Positions 8,244-16,091 of a DNA stretch of 64,000 nt are shown here, piece by piece. The DNA lies in NCBI RefSeq assembly GCF_001509475.1, contig NZ_LLZG01000288.1, positions 1-64,000 of the forward strand, read 5' to 3'. Made by a program: the position numbers and the translations under genes. The stretch comes from Streptomyces regalis. GTDB taxonomy: Bacteria; Actinomycetota; Actinomycetes; Streptomycetales; Streptomycetaceae. The notes below the pieces were generated by a model. It was not told the DNA's origin and ran no database searches. It saw nothing but the letters and a program-made list of their open reading frames with translations. Positions within the stretch are counted from its first letter, which is position 1; each line of letters starts with the position of its first letter.

Positions 8244-8882
8244 ATGACCTCATCGCGTCAACAGGTGATACGTCTGACCACCGCGTCCGCCCTCGCGCTG
8301 GCGGGAGTCATGAGCCTGGGCACCAGTGCGCACGCCGCGAACGTGGACGTGCCGTACGAGTGCCGCACCTGGGTGCAGGGCAACACGCACCCGGTCTACG
8401 ACTACAAGCGCGGGTTCGACGTCACCGTGCCCGCCTCGGTCCGCGCGGGCAAGCAGTTCCAGGCCACGTACGACCCGGCCCCGATCACCGCCTTCGCCGA
8501 GTACAACAAGATCGTCAAGGATGTGCGGGTCGCCTACCGGATCCCGGAGGGCGCGAAGGTCAAGAAGGTGAAGCTCACCGGCGGCAGCGGTCTCGGCGAC
8601 TCCGCTCTCCAGGTCAAGGTCGAGGGCAAGGACATCATCGTCAGCGCGTCCGGCCCGCTCGACGGCGGTGTCGAGTTCGACCTGCCGACGCTGAAGGTCA
8701 CCTACAAGGCCCCGAAGGCCACCGCTACGCTCAACTTCGGCCCCGGCGGCTCGAGTTATGAGCAGCCCGGCTTCTACTGGTACCGCTACCAGCCGATTCT
8801 GGACGAGTGGGGCCCGTTCGAGTGCTTCCCCGACCCGGCGAAGCCCGCGACCGTTTTTGCCAGCACGCAGGTCGCGAAGTAG
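8244..8882 (+). CDS. actVI-ORF3: Secreted beta-rich protein, ActVI-ORF3-like
   Basis: A 212-residue protein with a clear Sec signal peptide: basic start, hydrophobic LTTASALALAGVMSL, and an AHA-A cleavage site near residue 31. The mature part is polar and beta-strand rich, with single Cys residues near both ends (ECRTW, FECFPD) that could form a disulfide. No catalytic motif is recognised. By position it is ActVI-ORF3, proposed as a dehydratase or cyclase of the pyran step, with only a mild mutant phenotype as far as I remember. The ribosome site AAGGAG at 8229 fits the ATG at 8244. The 97 bp upstream show no SARP repeats, so it is probably transcribed with the upstream genes. Confidence 0.75.
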   Translation: MTSSRQQVIRLTTASALALAGVMSLGTSAHAANVDVPYECRTWVQGNTHPVYDYKRGFDVTVPASVRAGKQFQATYDPAPITAFAEYNKIVKDVRVAYRIPEGAKVKKVKLTGGSGLGDSALQVKVEGKDIIVSASGPLDGGVEFDLPTLKVTYKAPKATATLNFGPGGSSYEQPGFYWYRYQPILDEWGPFECFPDPAKPATVFASTQVAK

Positions 8883-8912
8883 CAGCAGCCGTCAAACGAA
8901 CGTGGAGAACGC

Positions 8913-9833
8913 ATGCCCAAGGCCATAGCCATCCAGCAGTTCGGCGGACCGGACGTACTGGGTCTCATCGATGTCCCCGAGCCGGTGCCAGGGCCGGGCC
9001 AGGTGACGGTCCGGGTGCGGGCCGTCGGGGTCAACGGGTTCGACTGCCGGGTGCGTTCCGGCGGCATGCGGGGTCGTTATCCGGTCGAGTTCCCGCAGAT
9101 CATCGGCAACGAGTTCGCCGGGGTCGTCGAGCGGACCGGGCCGGAGGTGACCGGGTTCGCACCCGGCGACGAGGTACTGGGGTTCGCCGTCATGCAGTCC
9201 GGCGCCGAGCTGCTCGCCGTCGGCGCGGACCAGATCACCGCCAAGCCGGCGGAACTGTCGTGGGAGGTCGCGGGGTCCCTGTCGGCCGTGGGGCAGACCG
9301 CGGACATCGCTCTGGCCGAACTGCGCGTCGGCCAAGGGGACACCGTGCTCGTGCACGCCGCGGCCGGCGGCGTCGGCAGCCTCGCCGTCCAGCTCGTCAA
9401 GGAGCGGGGCGGCACGGCGATCGGCAGCGCCGGTGAGCACAACCACGAGTTCCTGCGCTCGCTGGGCGCGCTGCCCGTCGCCTACGGCCCGGGCTTCGCC
9501 GACCGAGTGCGCGCCCTGGCCCCGGACGGCGTCGACGCCGCCCTCGACTGCCACGGGGGACCGGAGGCGCTCGCCGTGTCGCTCGAACTCGTCGCGGACC
9601 GGTCCCGGATCGCCACCATCGCCAACTTCCGTGCCGCGGCCCAGGAGGGCATCGTCATGCCGCAAGTGGTGCGGTCCGCCGAGCGGCTCGCCGCGCTGGC
9701 CGCGCTCTGCGCCGAGGGCCGGCTGCGGCCGCACGTCGAGGCCGTCCTCCCCTTCGCCAAGGCGGCCGAGGCCCACCACCGGCTGGAGCAGGGCCATGTG
9801 CGCGGCAAGCTCGTCCTGGTGCCGGACCTGTGA
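8913..9833 (+). CDS. actVI-ORF4: NADP-dependent oxidoreductase (MDR family), ActVI-ORF4-like
   Basis: A 306-residue zinc-free medium-chain reductase, paralogous to the enoyl reductase two genes upstream. The GroES-like N-terminus contains IIGNEFAGVVERTGPEV near 55-70, and the cofactor motif HAAAGGVGSLAVQLV is near 148. In act it is ActVI-ORF4, an enoyl-reductase-like enzyme with a weak or overlapping role beside ActVI-ORF2. The ribosome site GTGGAG precedes the ATG at 8913. Its stop overlaps the next gene by GTGA. Confidence 0.83.
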   Translation: MPKAIAIQQFGGPDVLGLIDVPEPVPGPGQVTVRVRAVGVNGFDCRVRSGGMRGRYPVEFPQIIGNEFAGVVERTGPEVTGFAPGDEVLGFAVMQSGAELLAVGADQITAKPAELSWEVAGSLSAVGQTADIALAELRVGQGDTVLVHAAAGGVGSLAVQLVKERGGTAIGSAGEHNHEFLRSLGALPVAYGPGFADRVRALAPDGVDAALDCHGGPEALAVSLELVADRSRIATIANFRAAAQEGIVMPQVVRSAERLAALAALCAEGRLRPHVEAVLPFAKAAEAHHRLEQGHVRGKLVLVPDL

Positions 9834-11446
9834 CATCCGGACCTGTGACACCGGGTCCTGCTCGACCGGGCGGCCCGGCGCACGAGGGGCATCCGCGGCG
9901 CTGGGCCGTCCTGGTGGTGCTGGTCCTGAGCCTGGTGAGCATCATCCTCGACAACACCGTGCTCAACGTGACGCTGCGCACCCTCACCGACCCGGAGCAG
10001 GGCCTCGGCGCCTCGCACAGCCAGGTCGAATGGGTGCTCAGCGCCTACACCCTGGCCTTCGCCGCGATGCTGTTCACCTGGGGTGTGCTCGGTGACCGGC
10101 TGGGCCGCAGACGCGTACTCCTGCTGGGCCTCGCCCTGTTCGGGCTGTCGTCCCTGGCCGGGGCCTACGCCGGGTCGCCGGAGCAGCTCATCGCCGCCCG
10201 CGCCTGCATGGGCGTGAGCGGCGCGGCGGTCCTGCCGAGCACCCTCGCCACCATCGCCGCCGTGTTCCCGATGCGGGAGCGCCCCAAGGCCCTCGGGATC
10301 TGGGCGGCTTCGGTCGGCTTCGCCCTCGGCATCGGACCGGTCACCGGCGGGCTGCTGCTCGCGCACTTCTGGTGGGGCTCGGTCTTCCTGGTCAACGTGC
10401 CGATCGTGGCGGTCAGCCTGGTCGCGGTGGTGCTGCTGGTGCCCGAGACCCGGGGCACCGTGGGCAAGCGCGTCGACGCGGGCGGGCTGCTGCTCTCGAT
10501 CGCCGGTCTCGTGCTGCTCGTGTACGGGATCATCGAGGCCGGCCGGACCGGCGGGGTCACCCAGCCCACGGTCTGGGGACCTGGCCTGGCGGGCCTCGGC
10601 CTGCTGGGTGTGTTCCTGTGGCATGAGCGCCGTACCGCGGAACCCTCGCTGGAGCTCGGCTTCTTCCGGTTGAAGGCCTTCTCCACCGCCGTCGCGGCCG
10701 TCGGCTTCGTCAGCTTCGCGATGATGGGCTTCCTCTTCTTCAGCGCCTTCTACCTGCAGAGCGTGCGCGGCTACACCCCGCTGCAGGCCGGGAGTTGCAC
10801 CGTGGCGCTGGCCGGCGCGAACGTGGTCTGCGGACCCCTCAGCACGGTCCTGGTCCGCAGAGTCGGCCCCCGGAACGTGTGCGCGGCGGGCATGCTGGCC
10901 GTGACCGCCTCACTTGCCGGGGTCGTCTTCGTGACGCAGCACGCTCCGCTCTGGCTGATCCTCGCCTTGTTCGCCGCACTGGGAGCGGGCGTAGCCTGCG
11001 TCATGCCGACCGCAGCCGTGTCCATCATGAACGCGATCCCACGCGAGAAGGCGGGCGTGGCCTCGGCGATGAACAACACCGTGCGCCAGCTGGGCGGCGC
11101 CCTGGGCGTCGCCGTGCTCGGTTCCCTCATGGGCGCCGCCTACCGCAGTGGCATCGAGGACGAGCTCGCCGTACTGCCGCCCTCTGTGCGGCACGAGGCC
11201 GGCGAGTCCCTGGACGCCACGCTGCTGGCTGCGACTCGGCTGGGGGAGAGCGGACTTGTCGGTCCCGCACGGCAGGCCTTCCTGGACGCCATGCATCTGG
11301 CCGCCGGGGCAGCTGCCGTGGCGGCCCTCGTGGGCGCCCTCGCCGTGCTCCGCTGGCTGCCGTCCACCGTCACGACTCCGAAGCTCGCGGCGGGCCCCGT
11401 GCCCGGCCGGGAGCATTCCGACCAATCCAAGGCCCAAGGAAGCTGA
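9830..11446 (+). CDS. actVA-ORF1: MFS drug-efflux transporter (DHA2/EmrB-QacA type), ActVA-ORF1-like
   Basis: A 538-residue inner-membrane protein with about 14 hydrophobic segments. The DHA2 motif A is GVLGDRLGRRRVLLLG near 83-98 and an antiporter-type motif C (GFALGIGPVTGG) is near 163-174. It probably exports the pigment or intermediates using the proton gradient. The cytoplasmic N-terminus is Pro/Gly rich. The GTG at 9830 overlaps the preceding stop by four bases. It is the first actVA gene, co-directional with and probably co-transcribed from actVI. Confidence 0.87.
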   Translation: MTSGPVTPGPARPGGPAHEGHPRRWAVLVVLVLSLVSIILDNTVLNVTLRTLTDPEQGLGASHSQVEWVLSAYTLAFAAMLFTWGVLGDRLGRRRVLLLGLALFGLSSLAGAYAGSPEQLIAARACMGVSGAAVLPSTLATIAAVFPMRERPKALGIWAASVGFALGIGPVTGGLLLAHFWWGSVFLVNVPIVAVSLVAVVLLVPETRGTVGKRVDAGGLLLSIAGLVLLVYGIIEAGRTGGVTQPTVWGPGLAGLGLLGVFLWHERRTAEPSLELGFFRLKAFSTAVAAVGFVSFAMMGFLFFSAFYLQSVRGYTPLQAGSCTVALAGANVVCGPLSTVLVRRVGPRNVCAAGMLAVTASLAGVVFVTQHAPLWLILALFAALGAGVACVMPTAAVSIMNAIPREKAGVASAMNNTVRQLGGALGVAVLGSLMGAAYRSGIEDELAVLPPSVRHEAGESLDATLLAATRLGESGLVGPARQAFLDAMHLAAGAAAVAALVGALAVLRWLPSTVTTPKLAAGPVPGREHSDQSKAQGS

Positions 11447-11447
11447 C

Positions 11448-11843
11448 ATGCCTTTCACTCCTGACGAGCTCGAGTACTACGCCTCCCAGAACCTCGGCCG
11501 GCTGGCCACCGTGGCGGCCGACGGCCAACCCCAGGTCAACCCCGTCTCGTTCACGATCAACACCGAGACCGGCACGATCGACATCGGCGGGCACAACCTG
11601 ACGGCCAGCAAGAAGTTCCGCAACGTCGGCAAGAACGACCAGGTCGCCTTCGTCGTCGACGATCTGATCTCCACGCAGCCGTGGAACGTACGCGGTATCG
11701 AAGTGCGCGGCCGTGCCGAGGCACTGACCGACGCCCAGCCGCCGCACCCCTACTTCGGCACCGCGATGATCCGCATCCACCCCAAGCGCATCATCACCTG
11801 GGGCCTCGGCGAGGACACCGCTCAGCGCGGCCGCAACGTCTGA
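11448..11843 (+). CDS. actVA-ORF2: PPOX-class F420/FMN-dependent oxidoreductase, ActVA-ORF2-like
   Basis: A 131-residue split-barrel protein of the pyridoxamine-phosphate-oxidase-like superfamily. The pattern GRLATVAADGQPQVNPVSF (16-34) and the later WNVRGIEVRGRAE are typical of small actinobacterial F420- or FMN-dependent reductases. By position it is ActVA-ORF2, whose exact step is unclear; a flavin- or F420-dependent reduction supporting the tailoring redox chemistry is plausible. The ATG at 11448 follows AAGGAAGC and starts two bases after the transporter stop. Confidence 0.8.
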   Translation: MPFTPDELEYYASQNLGRLATVAADGQPQVNPVSFTINTETGTIDIGGHNLTASKKFRNVGKNDQVAFVVDDLISTQPWNVRGIEVRGRAEALTDAQPPHPYFGTAMIRIHPKRIITWGLGEDTAQRGRNV

Positions 11844-11871
11844 CGACAGGGCCCAGGGGCCCCAGACCCCT

Positions 11872-11914
11872 TCGACTCCGCTTCGAGTGGCCCTCGATGC
11901 CCCCTTGCCAGGGT
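11872..11914 (+). promoter_or_regulatory. SARP-type repeats and -10 box upstream of actVA-ORF3
   Basis: TCGAC (11872), TCGAG (11883) and TCGAT (11894) are spaced exactly 11 bp. CAGGGT (11909-11914) begins 10 nt after the last repeat, the same geometry as at the other act promoters in this window. It would start an operon of four genes from 11952 to 15199. Confidence 0.75.
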
Positions 11915-11951
11915 GGAGCCCGTAGGACGGGCACACCACGGGGAGGGCCGG

Positions 11952-12785
11952 ATGAGCACGGAAATCTTCCATGAGGGTTTCACCGGGGGACTGAGGACCG
12001 AGGGACCGGGCGCGCCATGGCGGCTGCGCCCGGTCGACGGTCTCCCCGAAGGAGACGGGGTGGTCCGCGGCGGGCCGGACGGCCTGAGGGTCGTGCCGAG
12101 CTCCCTCCAACCCCGCACCAGGCGGCCGGCGTTCACCGAGCCCAAGCCGGGACCGGACGGTACCCCGCTCCATCTGCGCTGGGGAGCCTTCACCACCGGC
12201 GGCACCGCCTCCGCGCGCGGCGGGTTCACCGCGGTGCCGGGTGAACTGCTCTCGGTCACGGCCGAGATGGGACTGCGCGGCTTCGGCCTGCGCTCCCATC
12301 CGTACGACGACGTCGACGAGCCGACTGCGGACGCCCGGCTCGGCGCGGGCGGTCTGATCTCGGTCGACCTCGAGACCGGCATGATCTTCGACTTCTTCCT
12401 CACGCACAGCCGCCTCTACGCGGTCTACGAGCGCCTCGCGCTGCAGCCGGACGCCGAGTTCGCGTCCTTCACCTACTGCGTCCCGGTCGCCGACCGCACC
12501 CCGGGCACGCTCCACCGGCTCGAGGTCGGCTACGACGGCGCGGCCGGCACCGTCCACTGGAAGGCCGACGGGCAGGAGGTGCTGTCCGTGGACCGGATCG
12601 GCTTCCGCTCGCTGGACGCGCGCTGGCTGCGGCGGGACAACGGCGGCCGGGAGGAGGCCGTACGGCCGCGCGGCCTCAGCTTCGGCCTGGGGCTCTTCCT
12701 GGAGCGCTACTTCGGCCAAGGGGTGCGGCTGTCGGTGCGCCGGCTCTCGGTGTCCACCTCGCCCGCCGGTTCGCGCGACTCGTGA
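11952..12785 (+). CDS. actVA-ORF3: DUF6081-like protein, ActVA-ORF3-like
   Basis: A 277-residue soluble protein without signal or membrane segment. The sequence is strand rich (for example GTLHRLEVGYDGAAGTVHWKAD with repeated Trp/Tyr), suggesting a concanavalin-like or lipocalin-like beta sandwich. I connect it to the ActVA-ORF3 position and to the DUF6081 group by memory. No catalytic residues can be named and the biosynthetic role is not established. It heads the operon behind the SARP repeats at 11872-11898. The ATG at 11952 follows GGGAGGGCC. Only 23 bases separate it from the next gene. Confidence 0.65.
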   Translation: MSTEIFHEGFTGGLRTEGPGAPWRLRPVDGLPEGDGVVRGGPDGLRVVPSSLQPRTRRPAFTEPKPGPDGTPLHLRWGAFTTGGTASARGGFTAVPGELLSVTAEMGLRGFGLRSHPYDDVDEPTADARLGAGGLISVDLETGMIFDFFLTHSRLYAVYERLALQPDAEFASFTYCVPVADRTPGTLHRLEVGYDGAAGTVHWKADGQEVLSVDRIGFRSLDARWLRRDNGGREEAVRPRGLSFGLGLFLERYFGQGVRLSVRRLSVSTSPAGSRDS

Positions 12786-12808
12786 CGACACCAACGAAAG
12801 GCACAGCC

Positions 12809-13693
12809 ATGCCCGATGAGAACAAGCCCGTACTGGTCCTCGGCGCCACCGGCAAGCAAGGCGGCTCCGCGGCCCGGTACCTGCTGGAACGCGGCTGGAC
12901 CGTCCGGGCCTTCGTCCGCGACCCGGGCGCGCCCAAGGCCAAGGAGCTGCGCGAGCTGGGCGCGAGCCTGCACACCGGCGACCTGGAGGACGCCGAGTCG
13001 GTGCGCGCGGCGATGAAGGGCGCGTACGGCGTGTTCAGCATCCAGACGCCGATGACTCCGGCGGGCGTGGAGGGCGAGGAGCGGCAGGGCAAGATCTGCG
13101 CCGACGCCGCTCGCGACCTCGGCATCCAGCACTACGTCCACAGCTCGGTCGGCGGGGCGGAGCAGCCGGAGGGCGTGAACTGGCGGCTGTCCAAGCTCGC
13201 GATCGAGCAGCGGATCCAGGAGAACGAGCTCAGCTTCACCTTCCTGCGGCCGTCGTACTTCATGGAGAACCTGAACCACGACATGTCGCCCCTCGTCATG
13301 GAGGACGGCGAGCTGACCTTCCGGCGGGGGCTCGGGCCGACCAACACCCTGCAGATGATCAGCGGCCCCGACATCGGGTACTTCGCGGCCGACGCCTTCG
13401 ACGACCCCGGGACCTTCGGCGGCGCCAAGATCGAGCTGGCCGGGGACGAGCTGACCGGCGAGCAGATCGCGGACGCGTTCGGCCGGCACACCGGACTGCC
13501 CGCCCGCTTCGTCTCGGTGCCGATACCGGAGCTGCACCGCACGGGCTTCGAGTGGCAGGCGATCTCGTACACCTGGCTCAACGGGATCGGCTATCACGCC
13601 GACATCCCCACGCTGCGCGCCCGGTTCCCGCAACTGCTCACCCTCGACCAGTGGCTGGCGAAGACCGGCTGGGTCCCGATGGATGCGGCATGA
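12809..13693 (+). CDS. actVA-ORF4: NmrA-like NAD(P)-binding protein, ActVA-ORF4-like
   Basis: A 294-residue atypical short-chain dehydrogenase of the NmrA/HSCARG group. The glycine-rich motif is LVLGATGKQGGSAAR (9-23) and an FLRPSYFMEN motif is near 148-157. The classical YxxxK catalytic pair is not evident, as in other NmrA members. ActVA-ORF4 has been linked to the coupling that dimerises the monomeric quinone into actinorhodin. If conserved, this gene would make the product a dimer rather than a kalafungin-like monomer. The ATG at 12809 is chosen from the Rossmann start. The stop overlaps the next ATG by four bases. Confidence 0.8.
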   Translation: MPDENKPVLVLGATGKQGGSAARYLLERGWTVRAFVRDPGAPKAKELRELGASLHTGDLEDAESVRAAMKGAYGVFSIQTPMTPAGVEGEERQGKICADAARDLGIQHYVHSSVGGAEQPEGVNWRLSKLAIEQRIQENELSFTFLRPSYFMENLNHDMSPLVMEDGELTFRRGLGPTNTLQMISGPDIGYFAADAFDDPGTFGGAKIELAGDELTGEQIADAFGRHTGLPARFVSVPIPELHRTGFEWQAISYTWLNGIGYHADIPTLRARFPQLLTLDQWLAKTGWVPMDAA

Positions 13694-14862
13694 GTGCGGG
13701 CGCGATGACCCAGGAGACCCAGCAGATCCCGGCGGCCCGGGAGCCGTCGCCCCTGGAGGCCGGGGCCCGCCGGATCGCCGAGCTCGCCGGGAAGCGGGCG
13801 GCCGACGCCGAGCAGCAGCGCCGGCTGAGCCCTGACGTCGTCTCCGCGGTCCTTCAGGCCGGTTTCGCCGCCCACTTCGTTCCGGTGGCGCACGGCGGCA
13901 GGGCTGCGACGTTCGCCGAGCTCGTGGAGCCGGTCGCGGTGCTGGGCGAGGCCTGCGCGTCGGCCGCCTGGTACGCGTCGCTCACGGCGAGTCTCGGCCG
14001 GATGGCCGCCTATCTGCCGGACGAGGGCCAGGCCGAGCTGTGGTCCGCCGGCCCCGACGCCCTGATCGTCGGTGCCCTGATGCCGCTCGGCCGCGCCGAG
14101 AAGACGGCGGGCGGCTGGCAGGTCTCGGGCACCTGGCCGTTCGTCAGCGTCGTCGACCACTCCGACTGGGCGCTGGTGTGCGCGAAGGCGGGGAAGGAGC
14201 CGTGGTTCTTCGCGGTGCCGCGGCAGGCGTACGGGATCGTCGACAGCTGGTACCCGATGGGCATGCGCGGAACGGGCAGCAACACCCTCGTACTCGACGG
14301 GGTGTTCGTGCCGGACTCGCGGGCCTGCACCCGTGCGGCCATCGCCGCCGGGCTCGGTCCGGGTGCCGAGGCGATCTGCCACACCGTGCCCATGCGGGCG
14401 GTCAACGGGCTGGCCTTCGCGCTGCCGATGCTCGGCGCGGCCCGCGGCGCCGCGGCCGTGTGGACCTCATGGATCGCCGAGAAGCTGGCCGGGCCGACCG
14501 GACAGAACGCCGTCTCGTCCCAGGACCGTGTGCTGTACGAGCACACGCTGGCCCGGGCCACCGGCGAGATCGACGCGGCCCAGCTGCTGCTGGAGCGGGT
14601 CGCCGAGGTCGCCGACGCCGGCGGGGTGACCGGTGAACTCGTCGGCCGTGGGGCGCGGGACTGTGCGCTTGCGGCCGAGCTGCTGACCGCCGCGACCGAC
14701 CGGCTGTTCGCCTGCGCGGGCACCAGGGCGCAGGCGCAGGACAGCCCGATGCAGCGCTTCTGGCGCGATGTACACGCGGCCGCGAGCCATATCGGGCTGC
14801 AGTTCGGGCCGGGAGCGACCTTGTATGCCGGAGAGCTGCTGAGGAGGAGCAACGATGGCTGA
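13690..14862 (+). CDS. actVA-ORF5: FMNH2-dependent monooxygenase, ActVA-ORF5-like (acyl-CoA dehydrogenase fold)
   Basis: A 390-residue class D flavin monooxygenase with the acyl-CoA dehydrogenase/HpaB fold: helical N-terminus to about 115, a beta domain around 115-220 (GGWQVSGTWPFVSVVDHSDWALV, read as separate strands), and a C-terminal four-helix bundle. It uses reduced FMN supplied by ActVB (encoded at 26640) to hydroxylate the aromatic core at C-6 and C-8. It overlaps both neighbours by a few bases (ATGA at 13690; eight bases with ORF6), suggesting tight coupling. Confidence 0.87.
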   Translation: MSAGAMTQETQQIPAAREPSPLEAGARRIAELAGKRAADAEQQRRLSPDVVSAVLQAGFAAHFVPVAHGGRAATFAELVEPVAVLGEACASAAWYASLTASLGRMAAYLPDEGQAELWSAGPDALIVGALMPLGRAEKTAGGWQVSGTWPFVSVVDHSDWALVCAKAGKEPWFFAVPRQAYGIVDSWYPMGMRGTGSNTLVLDGVFVPDSRACTRAAIAAGLGPGAEAICHTVPMRAVNGLAFALPMLGAARGAAAVWTSWIAEKLAGPTGQNAVSSQDRVLYEHTLARATGEIDAAQLLLERVAEVADAGGVTGELVGRGARDCALAAELLTAATDRLFACAGTRAQAQDSPMQRFWRDVHAAASHIGLQFGPGATLYAGELLRRSNDG

Positions 14863-15199
14863 AGTGAATGATCCGCAGGTGGGTTTTGTCGCCGTCGTCA
14901 CCTTCGCGGTGGACGGCCCCGCCACCCAGCGCAAGCTGGTGGAGCTGGCCACGGGCGGGGTGCAGGAGTGGATCCGCGAGGTGCCCGGCTTTCTGTCGGC
15001 CACGTATCACGCGAGCACGGACGGCACCGCGGTCGTCAACTACGCCCAGTGGGAGAGCGAACAGGCCTACCGGGAGAACTTCAGCGCCGACCCGCGCTCG
15101 GCGAAGCTGCGGGAGGCGCTGAGCTCTCTGCCCGGCCTGATGGGACCGCCGAAGGCCGTCTTCATGACTCCGGAGGGGTCGATCCTGCCGACGACCTGA
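14855..15199 (+). CDS. actVA-ORF6: Antibiotic biosynthesis monooxygenase (ABM), ActVA-ORF6-like
   Basis: A 114-residue ferredoxin-like ABM-domain protein. ActVA-ORF6 is the cofactor-independent quinone-forming oxygenase that converts 6-deoxydihydrokalafungin to dihydrokalafungin. The family signature is seen in VNYAQWESEQAYRE (about 52-65) with conserved Trp and Tyr. It normally acts as a dimer. The ribosome site GAGGAG precedes the ATG at 14855. The last 38 bases overlap the convergent TetR gene tail-to-tail. Confidence 0.88.
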   Translation: MAEVNDPQVGFVAVVTFAVDGPATQRKLVELATGGVQEWIREVPGFLSATYHASTDGTAVVNYAQWESEQAYRENFSADPRSAKLREALSSLPGLMGPPKAVFMTPEGSILPTT

Positions 15200-15923
15200 C
15201 ACCGTCGTCCGCACCGTCGTCGGCCCCGGCCCCGGCCACCAGGCCGGCGATGATGATCTCGAGGCCGAGCTCGAACCGGCGGTCGGAGTCGAGCGAGGTG
15301 ATCGGGCCGGCCAGGTGGACCAGGTTCGGGAACTGCGTGGCCGGCAGCGACTTCAGGTAGCCGTGGAGCTGGTCGGCGAACATGCCGGCCTGCTCCTGGC
15401 TCTGTTCCGCGCCGGAGTGCCGGGACGACTGCTCCAGGGCCTCCGCCGTGACGAAGGTCGACAGCAGGTCGCCCCCGTAGGCGGCGAGTTCGTCCTGCAG
15501 GCCCCCGGCGCGCAGCAGATTCAGGGTGCGCTCCATCCCCATGATCCCGTTGGGCCCGAGAGGCACCCGGTCGATCGCGATGCGCGCCAGATCCCGGTGG
15601 GCCAGGAACATCCGCCGCAGTGACCGGCACATCTCCTTGACCTGCTCCGCCCAGCGGCCCGGCTCCGGTTCCGGGATGTCCACCTCGGTCAGGACCAGGT
15701 CGAAGACGAGGTCGAGCAGCTCGTCCCGGTTCCCCACGTGCGCGTACAGCGAAGCGTGCCCGGTCTTCAGCTCCTGCGCGAGCCGCCGCATGCTCAGGGC
15801 GTCGAGTCCCTCGGCGTCGAGGATGCCGAGCGCCGTGTCGACGATCCGGTCCTGGGTCAGGGGCATGCGCGGCGGCGCCTTCTTCGGCCGGCGCCACGGA
15901 GGTACGGGGATCTCCTCGGGCAT
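15162..15923 (-). CDS. actII-ORF1: TetR-family repressor ActII-ORF1 (ActR)-like
   Basis: A 253-residue TetR regulator. The N-terminal helix-turn-helix spans about 22-66 (RIVDTALGILDAEG, SMRRLAQELKTGHASLYAHV) and a TetR_C-type ligand domain follows. ActR represses the actinorhodin exporters and is released by the antibiotic or its precursors, coupling export to production. Between it and the exporter is a 33-bp perfect palindrome (16024-16056) covering both promoters. The ATG at 15923 has GGAAGGAGG upstream. An in-frame longer start is possible and would translate the 15-bp repeats at 15947-15989. Its 3' end overlaps actVA-ORF6. Confidence 0.88.
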   Translation of the reverse strand: MPEEIPVPPWRRPKKAPPRMPLTQDRIVDTALGILDAEGLDALSMRRLAQELKTGHASLYAHVGNRDELLDLVFDLVLTEVDIPEPEPGRWAEQVKEMCRSLRRMFLAHRDLARIAIDRVPLGPNGIMGMERTLNLLRAGGLQDELAAYGGDLLSTFVTAEALEQSSRHSGAEQSQEQAGMFADQLHGYLKSLPATQFPNLVHLAGPITSLDSDRRFELGLEIIIAGLVAGAGADDGADDGVRSSAGSTPPES

Positions 15924-15946
15924 GGGCCTCCTTCCTTCGCTTCGGA

Positions 15947-15989
15947 GCAGGTGGACTCGCAGCAAGTGAACTCGCAGCAGGTGGATCTC
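15947..15989 (-). repeat. Three tandem copies of a 15-bp unit in the actR leader
   Basis: The unit GCAGCAGGTGGACTC recurs with single changes at about 15944-15958, 15959-15973 and 15974-15989, directly upstream of the TetR coding start. Length is a multiple of three and the frame stays open. It may be untranslated leader or part of an extended N-terminus. Confidence 0.7.
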
Positions 15990-16018
15990 ATCGTATGGCA
16001 TCGACGGGCCACCGTTTC

Positions 16019-16056
16019 TTGACACGACCACCGTTCCATTATAGAACGGTGGTCGT
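16019..16056. promoter_or_regulatory. TetR operator palindrome with divergent promoters
   Basis: ACGACCACCGTTC (16024-16036) and GAACGGTGGTCGT (16044-16056) are perfect 13-bp inverted arms around a 7-bp AT-rich centre. On the plus strand TTGACA (16019-16024) and TAGAAC (16042-16047) are 17 bp apart, a strong Streptomyces -35/-10 pair for the exporter. On the minus strand TATAAT (16043-16038) lies in the centre as the repressor gene's -10. Binding would block both promoters. Confidence 0.85.
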
Positions 16057-16091
16057 TCGTGGACCTGTTGTCGAGAATCTCGGGGGATGCC

